This document shows positions 12,173 to 21,743 of a stretch of 64,000 bases of DNA, piece after piece. Under the pieces are notes generated by a model. The model was given only the letters and a program-made list of their open reading frames with translations. It did no database searches and was not told the DNA's origin. The stretch covers positions 26,843,339 through 26,907,338 of the forward strand of contig NC_053149.1 of assembly GCF_016808335.1 (NCBI RefSeq), read 5' to 3'. The stretch is from Panicum virgatum (Eukaryota > Streptophyta > Magnoliopsida > Poales > Poaceae). The translations under genes were made by a program, and so were the position numbers. Position 1 is the first letter of the stretch. Every line of letters begins with the position of its first letter.

Positions 12173-12924
12173 TAACACTACTACAATAATCTTTACTGGG
12201 GCGGGCAAATTTGATTTTTTGAGGCGGGCAAGCGAAACACCTCAGAGTAAAGGTCACAGGAAATGAAGTATTTTCTGAGGCGATTTTGGTGACCGCCTCA
12301 GTTAATCAAATAAAAAAAAATTTAAAAAAACCACGGCCGCGCCGCACCCACCGCCGCCGGATCCACCCGCGGGCCGCTCACCGCCGCCGGATCGGCCCGC
12401 GGGCCGCTTGCCGTCGCTCCACGCGCTGCCCGCCGCTTCGTGCGCCGCTCCCGCCCGTCGGGCCGCTTGCCGCCTCTCCGCAGCCGCCCCATCCGCCACG
12501 TCCGCCGCATGTGGACTACTGGGCTTGTAGGGAGTGGAGGGATGGAGGGATAGTGGAGGGAGAGTGGCGGTGAATCTGGGGGGAGAGAGAGAGGGGGGAG
12601 AGAAAGAGAGATTGGAGGGAGAGAGAAAGAGAGATTGGGTGGCTAGGGTTTGGCTTGGGTATATGGGTTTTTAATGGGCTCGCTCCATTAACTGTGGCGG
12701 TCTTTTATAAGAGGAGCGCCTCTGAAAATAGGAGTATTAGCAGAGGCGGTCATTTTATAGGTGATTGTCTCTATTAATCAATTTTGCGATGTGGTTTTTG
12801 TAACCGCCTCAATTAATAAGAAATACCCGTCTCTGTTAATGCTGAGCAAACATAGACGGTTATTTTTTATGCCCGCCTTAGAGGTGAAAAAAGTCGCAAT
12901 AAATCATTTTTTGTAGTAGTGTAA
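12173..12924. mobile_element. non-autonomous CACTA (En/Spm) element with TAA target duplication
   Basis: The element spans 12176-12921 (746 bp). It begins CACTACTACAA and ends with the complement TTGTAGTAGTG, which is the diagnostic CACTA terminus. The 3 bp target duplication is TAA (12173-12175 and 12922-12924). Subterminal repeats of a GAGGCGGTC / GACCGCCTC type occur repeatedly near both ends, as expected of transposase-binding arrays. The centre is GC-rich and then GA-rich (12575-12650). No transposase is encoded, so it would need one supplied in trans. Confidence 0.93.
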
Positions 12925-13771
12925 GTTACCTAAATCATGAGGTAAAAATCATGATGAATTTTTTTCAGCGGCCTCATGGTGGATTTGGCAGATGGAGGAG
13001 ATTGGGGCAGATGGCATCTATCTTATTGACAGATGGTGTTAGTGTTTAGATGTTGTTTCCCATTGTTCAACATAAAACTAACATGTAATTTTCTATTGCT
13101 GTGCTTTGAGATTTCATTACATGGAATATTGAAACCTAATGGTGTTAGTGTTTACAGATGCAAAATGATAGAAGGTGACCGTTGCCCTCATACTGTCCAG
13201 CTCTCTCTCAAACACGTTATAGGAAGAACCAACAAATTCTCTGCTCTTGTTTGATGTCACTGCTGGTATTTGTCTGGTTTTGTTTGATGACACTGGTACC
13301 AGTCTGCACTTCTTTGATGTCCCTGTTTAGGAAGAAGAATCATCAATCAGCCTGCTCCTGGATTGATGATTTTCTTGTCGCCGGTCTCTTTTGACCTGTG
13401 TTTGTACAACGAGAATAGATAATAGTTTTGTTCAGCAGATGCTGATGACATGTGACAACTGACACTGGTATTAGCTTGCTTTGTTTTGATGTTTTTTCCT
13501 GTATTTCTTTTACGATTTTTTCTATATTTTTTTGTGACAACCTTTCTTTAACCTTGACAATACGTACAAGTGAATCGTTGTGAAGAAAAAAGCTACCTAA
13601 GAATGCTTGTGGGTTATGCGCGGGTTTACCTGCAATGTCCATGAGTTGCTAGCAACCTGCTTACTTAATTTGCGGACAGTCATGAACCCACTTAATTAAT
13701 TTGCGGCATGCGTGCTGGTCATGTGGCTGTCCGCAACCCGTCCCACCTGCAATTTGAAGTCGCACGCAATG
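12925..13771. other. spacer with no recognised gene
   Basis: Mostly AT-rich sequence with several short repeats of a TTTGTTTGATG-like phrase at 13245-13330. Short open frames show no recognisable domain. Confidence 0.4.
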
Positions 13772-14752
13772 AAAGGACGACAAGGATATATATGCCGGTT
13801 CTCCGGGTCTTCTTTTCCCCTTCTACAGTAGAGAGCAGTGGAGAGGGCGACCGCGAGGCGACCATCGTTTCCGGCGGCGATTCCGCCGCTCCCTTTCTTC
13901 TCCGGCGTCCGCTCCGGCGGAGGAGAGGAACGGGAGCAGCGGAATCGACGCGCGGATGTATATATCTTAGGTAGGAATAGGAGCTTGCCTACGGATAGGG
14001 TTTGCTTGCCGTCGGGGTCCCGGCGGCGGAGCTGTAGGTGCCGTGGATGGCTGCTGCTGGTGGCTGTTTGCCAGCGAATAAGGCGGAGGGTTTTGCCTGG
14101 CCGGGTGGTTCTTGCTGCTGGCTCCACCCCGGTGGCGGAGGATGCAGCAGATCTGCCGCGGCTTGAGGCCCTCTTCACCGGCGCCGATGGAGATGGCGAT
14201 GTGGTGATCCTTTTGCTACCTCGACAAATCGATGGTGTGGTCTTCTCCGGCGGCTTGTTGAGGTCTGTGGTCTTCCTCTTTGCGTTGGGGAAGGGCTGCT
14301 TATGCTCCCCCGTGGGCTTCTTCTTCCGGGTCGGTGGCCTTGTCGCCGGCGTCGGATCTACTGCTGCGTCATGGCTCCCATCTGGAAGTTGCGGCGCTAG
14401 CTTTACCTCTGGCCGGCTGGGGCGGCCTTGGCCGGGAGGTTGGATCTCCTCTACTTCGTTTGCAAGATTGCCGATTTGCGTTCAGTGTCTTACATCCATC
14501 TTGGTGGGAGCTCTGGGGTGGAGGATCTTGCGGCTTTATCATGCGTTGAGGTCTTCTGACGGAGTGGTCGAGGTTCTTGGTGACCGAGGTGCTCAACTGG
14601 GCGGGACGGATCCAAGGAAGGAGAAGAACAGTAGGATTAGGGTGCTCTTTGTAATTTCTCCTTTCTGTAAGGGCCTGGTTGTAAAAGGGGATGTACTGTG
14701 CACCTTTTTAATATATCTTCCCTTTTTGCAAAAAAAAGGACGACAAGGATAT
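13772..14752 (+). mobile_element. poly(A)-tailed LINE-mediated insertion with 18 bp target duplication
   Basis: The 18-mer AAAGGACGACAAGGATAT occurs at 13772-13789 and again at 14735-14752, immediately after an A-run. The intervening ~945 bp is therefore a target-primed retrotransposition product. Its 3' part (CTTTGTAATTTCTCC... TTTTTAATATATC...) resembles 3' ends of grass LINE transcripts. The body is GC-rich and contains a long open frame (from 13838) that runs through the poly(A) and the target duplication, so that frame is not a gene. The source could be a 5'-truncated LINE or a retrocopied transcript. Confidence 0.85.
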
Positions 14753-15049
14753 GACTGCTCTGACCAAGACCGAGTGCCATGGTGGTGACGAGATGTCATA
14801 AGCATACATTCGCTGTAGTGAGTTCATAACCCCTAGAATCATAGGAGGTCTAGTGCGCACACAAGATATTGTGTAGGCCAGGGAAACAAAATGTTACAAA
14901 GTAATGGTTTGCATGACTGACGATGGAGATTATGAGCTTCTTGATCTCAGTGCCAGATCCTTATGCGCACATCATTTGTGGATGAAGAGACTATAAGGTT
15001 GTTCATCTTGTGGTTGATCTACTACAAAAACTCATTAACCTCGCTACCC

Positions 15050-15304
15050 ATCACTATATCATTGCTAGTCTACCTTGTAGCGGCATCTCATTTCTTGGCG
15101 CAGGTGGCCAAGGATTTTTTTTGCCCAGGCTCATGGGTGGTGGCCTAGTCATAGGATTGACGGTCACTAGTGTATCTGGTTATATTAAAACTCTTTTTAG
15201 ATTGTGTGCAGTTGCGGCAGAGACCGGGAACATTTTGAGTTGATGTATCACCTTGAAATCAATAAAGTTTCCCCTTTCCAAAAAAAAATCACTATATCAT
15301 TGCT
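15050..15304 (+). mobile_element. 5'-truncated LINE copy with 17 bp target duplication
   Basis: The 17-mer ATCACTATATCATTGCT is found at 15050-15066 and at 15288-15304, directly after a poly(A) run. The 221 bp insert ends with AATAAAG (15261) about 20 bases before the A-tract. This is a classic truncated non-LTR retrotransposon insertion. Confidence 0.88.
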
Positions 15305-15740
15305 GGTCAATACCGGTTAGCAACGACCGAATAATCTTCTTATTGTTCTCCGTGCTCCTCTCATCTTTCCTCATCCATCTTACCTCCTCAACCCCACCCT
15401 TCCGAACCAATCCTCTTCCGCGCCCCGCCACTGCTACAACCCACCAGATATCCATCATCAACTGGTTGGCGGTGGCTAGAGCCGTTTGGCTTCGCCATCC
15501 ACAGCCTACCTCCACCCGCCCAACTGCCGATCGCAGCCATCCCTCTAAATTCGGACCTCCATCTCCCATACTACTATCACTAACCCTAGCCTCAAAAATC
15601 CCAACTCTAATATCTCTTATCTGGTTCCAAATAGTGGGCATGTCACCGCAATGAGAGCAAAGAGATGAGAAGTGTTGGTCTTCTGAGCCACCTTCTAGTA
15701 AATCTCGTGCTTTGCACGTCTGGTCTGGATGGTATGCAAG
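15305..15740. other. spacer with no recognised gene
   Basis: C/T-rich sequence. A 133-codon open frame here has no recognisable domain and biased composition. Confidence 0.4.
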
Positions 15741-16046
15741 AAGACACAAGGGTTAGACTGGTTCGGGCAGAATGTCCCTACGTCTAGTTTGCGACTGCTC
15801 TCGTATCTTGTGTGTGTTTGCAATAGGGGGGTTATAAACTGTCGATAGAGGGAGCCGGATCCCAAGTCTCTGGTGTGGAGTGGAAGAGTTCGCTACTACG
15901 GCTGCAAAAAGAGTGTGATTTGATCGGAATCGAGAGTCTCGACCGCGAACCGAGAGCCCTCCTCTCCCTTTTATATGCGAAGGGAGGGGTTGGCCTACAG
16001 AAGAGAGAGAGAGCCTTGAGGGGAGAAGGGAGAGGGGTCGGCCTAC

Positions 16047-16082
<36 letters not shown>

Positions 16083-16680
16083 CGTGAGAGTTCCTTGAGG
16101 AGGGGAGAAGATCTCCTATGATCCCGCTGCATCCTCCCTATATGCGAGGCCCCGCTTGGCATGTCCGCGTTGTTCCCCTATTGCTTGTGGGTCCTGTCGG
16201 CCCTGTCATCGCCACCCACCTCCTCCGCGGGCGGGTCTTCTCTGTCACACGGTCCGTGTCGCGAGGTGCGCTGGCTCCGCTTGTCGGGCGGCGCACGTCC
16301 CTCCTCTACAGCCTGTCACCTTTGTAGACCTGCAGGGGGTGTGCTCCACTGTTCCCTTATCAGAGCATGTCCTCCACCCGGTCTCTCGCGTCCTCGAAGG
16401 TCAGCGGCCGGCATGAGCGCCCCTGGGCCCCCGCTCTCTGGGCCGGGTGAGACCTCTCCTCTCCTTTAGGGGTGGGGCAAGGCGGAGTTCTCCCCGTGGG
16501 GTCGGATGCATTCGGGCCCACGCACAGGGTCTGGTGGAGCCGATCCTGTCCCTTGAGATCGGACGAGGTGGACTCTTCGTCTCCGGGGTTGGGCGAGGCG
16601 AGCCTAATGTTCTGATTACCATTTTGGCTAGAACACATGGCGCCTTTTCCCACCTACTCTTGGATATCCATGATATTGAT
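15741..16680 (-). mobile_element. LTR-like remnant, minus orientation, with a (GA)n tract
   Basis: The order of landmarks resembles grass Gypsy LTRs read on the minus strand: a TATAAAAGGGAGAGGAGGG promoter-like block at about 15963-15981, GC-rich upstream sequence to the right, and an ACTGGTTCGGGC-like phrase near 15757-15768. A (GA)n microsatellite lies at about 16047-16080, and a phrase GGCCTACAGAAGAGAGAGAG occurs twice (about 15993 and 16039). Clean TG...CA ends and a target duplication were not found, so this is a decayed solo LTR or fragment. Confidence 0.45.
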
Positions 16681-16910
16681 ACCCGACAATAAGAAAGATA
16701 ATGCTTTTCCTTTGCTTCCATCTCTTGGAGAGTAAACAATTGGAGTAGGAAGTGCCACATCTCCATTCGTTGCCATGGGCAAGCAACGAACACGCGTTAA
16801 CTAATGATTTTGGTGTTCTCAGGGGCGCGGCAGGGGCCTGGTCCCCCTAATGCTCCCATAATTTCACTTAGAATCTCTAATCAAATACAAAATTACCCTA
16901 TATTATTCCT

Positions 16911-18324
16911 TGTCGGCGTTCCGACCCGTGGGGCCTGAATCCCAACTAGTAAATGCTGCGTGTTTCCTCGTCCCAGATGATGATGCAAGAGGCAACACAG
17001 TAACAAACGATTTTATCCTGGTTCCGGCCGCGGGGCCGTACGTCCAGCAAAGGGGGTGTGCGAGGGCACTGTATTATCTTGCACCCGAAGTGCTCGTAGT
17101 AGGGGATACAAGCGAGGCGAGAGAGGGAGAGAAGCTCCTAAGTCTCTGCTAGAGGTGGAGTTGGTTGAGATGAGTGCTCAGTAGTGCAGAGAGTCCTCTG
17201 AGGGGGAGTTCAGAGAACTTACTTCCAACCTTTGATTGGAGGGAGTCGATCAGCCTGCCCAAAAGGAAGCCCACCCTCTCCTTTTATAGTTGTAAGGAGG
17301 GGCGGCGTACATGAGTGTAGGGGTGCGGAAGTCGTCGTTTTCCCCTGAATCGCGGGTACAGTGGTCGAACACTGTAGGAAGTGTACTGTGGGAAGGCGAT
17401 GCACGTCGCCGTCATCCTGGCTCCGTCCTTGGTCTCGTGGAGATGGCCGTCCTGCAGAGTCCCAGCGGTTGTAATGGCGTGGGACGGTCCCGGACCCCCT
17501 GGTCGGGGTGCGAGCGTGCGCACTAGAAGGTCCGGGGGCGCGTGGAAGTCCCGGACCCCACAAGAGGGAGGTCCGGGGTCCCGCCCGCGCATGCGGAGTG
17601 CCCCTCTCGGAAGGGCACGTGACATCGCCAGACCCCTTCCCCAGGGGGAGGTGTGTTCGGATGGTTGATGTCGGCGTGACAGTAACGGGGGCGGCGCCAA
17701 CTTGTCTTGTACCGCGTTGAATGCTCCACAGTGCTGCTATAGCGGCTGGGGTGGCAGAGCGGTGGCCGGGGTCAGTGGACGGGACGCCGGTCACATCCAC
17801 TGCGGGAGTGGCAGTCTGACGCCGCCCGTCCTTTGAGCCGTGGCGGAGTAGCTGGCCTTTAATGCCTTTGTACGGCGGTTGGTTGGGCGGCGGGGCCACT
17901 TGTCCCTTGTGCCGAGAGATGTCCTCGAGCGAGGCGGAGACTGGCCACCCGCTCGAGGGCAGGTCCGCTGTCCTCGAGCGAGGCGGAGACTGGCCACCCG
18001 CTCGAGGGCAGGTCCGCTGTCCTCGAGCGAGGCGGAAATGCGATTGCGCGGTCGAGGGTCCCGAGGGGAGCCCTCGAGCGAGGCGGAGATGAGTGACCCG
18101 CCCGAGGGTAGATCCGCTACCCTCGAGCGGGGCGGAGATTGTTCGGTGGGCCTGAGAGGGGTGCGAATGGGCCACATGCTGGGCTTCTTTGAGTCCTTTC
18201 CTCTCTTCCAGATTTGGAAGGAGGCCGGGGGCCTTTGTGGGCCCAGTTGCCTTAACATGTGTTTGTGTTTTCGAAAGTGGTTTTAGTACTCCAATTAGGG
18301 TGTCCCTAATTGTGGCACCCGACA
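16911..18324 (-). repeat. Gypsy 3' LTR (1414 bp)
   Basis: It begins TGTCGGCGTTCC and ends GCACCCGACA on the plus strand. A TATA-like TATAAAAGGAGAGGG occurs on the minus strand at about 17288-17274. It differs from the other LTR by one fewer copy of a 49 bp tandem unit (17922-17970, 17971-18019, then partial copies), by lack of a 6 bp GCGGCG-type expansion, and by roughly a dozen substitutions. Long minus-strand open frames inside it reflect GC-rich composition. Confidence 0.95.
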
Positions 18325-18345
18325 GTAGCCCCCGAGGCTTTGGTC
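18325..18345 (-). other. Gypsy polypurine tract (plus-strand primer)
   Basis: Immediately upstream of the 3' LTR on the minus strand is CCTCGGGGGCTACT, the usual position and composition of a Tat-type polypurine tract. Related copies recur inside the element at about 19628-19647, 19916-19932 and 38132-38150. Confidence 0.6.
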
Positions 18346-18851
18346 GAGTCATGGGATTCGTCCAAAGGGTAATTCGGCGGTTTCTCTCTCGACGTGTTTA
18401 GTCAAAGTCGCGCACCTGCTGGGCGCGCCTGAGCGCGGGCCCGGCGGGTGCGACAACACGCCAGTCGGGATAGTACGCCCGTGGGGGGTGTACTTCGAGG
18501 CGCGCGCCTCTTTGTTTGTTTGTTTGAAGGACAAGACGTGTCCGCGCACTGAGGGGGGCCAGGGCGACGGTGGCACCCGCTGCTTGGCAGCTGGTGCTCC
18601 CGTCGTGCTGTCCCGTACGTAGGGCCTTGGCCCCAGCGTTCCTGGTTGCTTTACGGCGCGCCGTTCGAGGGCATCCGGCCAGGGCCGATGCTGCACCGCT
18701 TAGCATCCGGGGGCTCAGCTCCGCTTTATTTCGTTCGGTCGTGTCTCGGCGCAGGGACCGAGGACATTCTTTGCTCGTGGAGCGCCGCTTTGTCACGGGC
18801 TATACGAGCCTCCGCTCTTCGGAAAGCTCGAAGCTTTGTGCCTGGCACAGC

Positions 18852-19510
18852 TATAAATAGGGGTCGTGGGATTTCCCTTCTTCTCCAGCCTTCCGACTCT
18901 TTCTTCCAGCATTGCCTAAATCTTGTAATGTTTCCTTTGCCTTTTTGCGACCGGCCCCCAGATGGGGTGGCCTGGCTTTTTTAAGCTTTTGGCGCTAGAA
19001 GAATGCTTGCGAGCGGTTGGGGAAGACCGGAGTGGGCGTGCGCACCATCCCTCAGCTTCAGTGGGATCAGCGGAAGAGCATTGGGCCCGTGGGGTCCTGC
19101 TCCTGCGATGTCCCCTAGCCTGAAGGGGGATGGAGACGCCTGACCAGGGCGCTGGCGCCAGGTCCGGCGGCTGTTTTTTGCATCGTCCCCCCCGGCGACA
19201 AGGTTGCTCTCGGGGAGACGGTGCGGAGGGCGCTGTCCGCCAGCTTGACCCCCCGCGCGGTCTTCGGTGGAGGAGACGCTAGAAGAAGGCTTGCGAGGAG
19301 AGCGTCCCGCTAGACCTGTGAGGCCTGGGGCCGCTTCTCGCATCCCTAGCAGCCCCGCCGCTGCGTCAGCTAGGGGCTTGGTGCCTTTCTTCGTCGCTCG
19401 CTCCTCCCCAAGACAGGGAAAATTGCCACGTAGGTGGCAATGTGTTTGTATCTTTCGATGGCTTCGCGCCGGTGATCCTTTGTAATCTTTACTTGCATTT
19501 GAGCAATAAA
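18852..19510 (+). ncRNA. antisense transcription-unit-like segment B of the large Gypsy element
   Basis: This unit faces against the element's own transcription. It has a TATA box TATAAATAG at 18852-18860, a motif GCTAGAAGAATGCTTGCGA at 18994-19012, a second version GCTAGAAGAAGGCTTGCGA at 19278-19296, and AATAAA at 19505-19510. The same landmarks in the same order occur in the second Gypsy element (minus strand, 61996 to 60952). In one frame the first motif reads GARRMLA in both elements, but the frame is not open upstream here (a TAA precedes it). It may be a decayed small coding gene or a non-coding antisense RNA. Transcription is inferred, not shown. Confidence 0.5.
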
Positions 19511-20020
19511 GTCCCCTTTCTCCTCTGCGGGGAGGATTACCGAGGGTATAGGGGTGTATAGAGAGTCACGACCCTCGAATATGTATGAAGTCACCTTCGC
19601 GGGGGCGCGTCAGCGCACCCGCGGGTGTAGCCCCCGAGGCCTTGGAGGAGAGTTTGTGCTCGTCCAAGGGCTATAAACGTTGTCCCGCTGGGTAGCTCTA
19701 CTGGGATGGCCGTCCAGCGTCTTTTTCAGCCGGCATCGGCACTTTTTCAGCCGGCCTCGGCACTCTTAGTGCTGGTACGGTGATCTGGCGTTCAGCTTTA
19801 GCCGTTAGGGGGGCGTACGCTAATAGCGGTGGGTTCGGTTTACGCGTGGAGCTTCATAAGTGATGGTTGTCGATTTATTCGAGGGTGTGGTTTTGAACCG
19901 TGGTGTGCGAGGAGCCCCCGAGCCTAGGCCCGTGTGAAGGCGTTCAGGGGAAACCGTCGACTTTAATTACGACCCTCGTCGCCCTTCCGCAGGGAGGAGG
20001 GGTGAAGCGCACCATGCTAC
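19511..20020 (-). other. Gypsy internal non-coding region left of the Copia insertion
   Basis: It contains two further polypurine-like copies (the complement of TAGCCCCCGAGGCCTTGG at about 19628, and of GAGCCCCCGAGCCTAGG at about 19916). No open frame of note. The Copia element entered at 20025/33069. Confidence 0.5.
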
Positions 20021-20025
20021 CCATG

Positions 20026-21687
20026 TGTAAGCATCTAGGCCCTAAAGGTATGTTTCGGTGATTAATGACAACCATTATTGTGACTAATGAGTTTGTGCAG
20101 CTTAATAAATCATTATCGCTCATTTGGTCATATGTCAAAAGAGGCCCCTCAATTTCGGTTATTCAAAAAGGCGATCTCGGCTTTTAACTTACTTTTGTCA
20201 AGGCTAAGGATCTTTCTAGTCCTAAGTGTCACAAGGTTGAGAAGGACACTTAGGTTAGTATAGGTTTTATAATTTTGTAGTGATCGCACTATTAAGAGGG
20301 GTTCATGAGTTAGTAGCTTGATCAAACTTAAGTTGGCCCTAGAAATATTACACACTCACTCAAAAACAGCAAAAGATGGTCAATAGAAGTCAACACAACT
20401 CTTGGAAGAAGAAACAATCAAAGTCACATTCGAATCCAAGTCAAAACAGCTGAAAACAAAGAAAATCAACAGCACCGGTTGAACCGGTGCTCTAGCATCG
20501 GAGCATCCGATGCATGGCGGAAGGACCGATGCCCTGTCGGTCCATCTTCTCTGGATGAAGGCAGAAATCAAGTTAAGCACCGGTTGAACCGATGGTTCAG
20601 AATCAAAGCACCGGTGCAATGAAAGTCCTTTGTTCCAGAGAGCATGTTTGGTGGACTCCAACTTCTCTTCAGCACCGGTTGAACCGACGGTTCAGAATCA
20701 AAGCACCGGTGCATTGGATGTACTTTGTTCCAGAACGCTTGTTTGAGTTGATTAGCGAACCTCTTCAGCACCGGTTGAACCGATGCCCCTACGGAGCATG
20801 CACCGGTGTAATGACGCAAGCGTAGATACTGTGTCAGAACTTCAACGGCTACTTCTTTGACACAGAGAGACCGGTTGAACCGATGCCTATATTTTCTATA
20901 CCGTCGGTTCTTCCGGTGGTCACGGTTTTTCTGCAGAAAACCTCCAACGGCTATGTGACCTCCTCCACTCTATATAAGGGTACCCCTGGTTCATTTCAGT
21001 TGCTTTTGACATCTTGAAAACCTGAGGCCACCCTTGAGAAGAAGAGAAAGAGCTTTGAGCAAAAGTGAGAAGATCTAGTGCTTAGTTTGTGTTTCAACTT
21101 TGAAGAACTCATCCTTTGCAAGTGTAGCAAGTGTGCTTGAGCTAGGGCCAACTGAGTGTAGGTCAAGTGAAGGCTTAGGAGCTTGTTACTCTTGGTGTTT
21201 GGCAGCACCTAGACGATCTTGGTGATCGAAGTGTTTCTCGCGGAGCTTGCCAAGGATTGTGGGAGCCCGGAGAAAAAGATTGTACGTGGCTTGAGCTCCA
21301 CCACGCCGGGATGGTGAACGGAGACTCTTAGTGAGCGCCCAAGTCTCGGTGACATGGGAGGTGACAAGACTCTTAGTGAGTGTCACAACGTGGATTAGGG
21401 GTGTGTGCCAACACATCGACACCACGGGAAAAATCCGGTTGTCTCTTGCACTCTCTTTCATTTCAAGCACTTACTTTCATGCTTTCTTTCATGTGCTTGA
21501 CCTTAGAGATCATAGCTTAGCTCTACCTTGCTTAGTTTCTTATCTTTGTTAGCTTGTGTAGTTAGCTTTGTTTAGCCGGTTGGTGAATTGAGCCTTACTA
21601 GCATTGCATAGGTTAAGATTGTTTTATCTATCTTAGAATTTTGAAAAAGGCCCAATTCACCCCCCTCTTGGTCCATCGATCCTTACA
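20026..21687 (+). repeat. Copia 5' LTR (1662 bp)
   Basis: It carries a series of short palindromes built on CACCGGTTGAACCGGTG, CATCGGAGCATCCGATG and GACCGATG...GTCGGTC between about 20472 and 20920, then a TATA box (TATATAAGGG, 20971-20980). The transcribed R/U5 side follows and ends with CA at 21687. Confidence 0.95.
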
Positions 21688-21701
21688 ATTGGTATCAAAG
21701 C
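21688..21701 (+). other. Copia primer binding site
   Basis: TGGTATCAAAGC at 21690-21701, 2 bp after the 5' LTR, matches the initiator-Met tRNA 3' end as used by most Copia elements (usual form TGGTATCAGAGC), with one mismatch. Confidence 0.85.
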
Positions 21702-21743
21702 CTCGTTGCTCATTTGGATCATTAGGCTTCACCGCCTAGAGCT

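Noticed and set aside
13838..14788. 316-codon plus-strand open frame
   Set aside because: It runs through the poly(A) tail and the target duplication of a retrotransposed insert and has no recognisable domain. It is a chance open frame in GC-rich DNA.
17219..18352. 377-codon minus-strand open frame in the Gypsy LTR, with a similar 364-codon one at 45165-46259
   Set aside because: They lie in LTR sequence and include the 49 bp tandem unit, whose copy number differs between LTRs and is not a multiple of three, so the frame is not conserved. Composition alone explains them.
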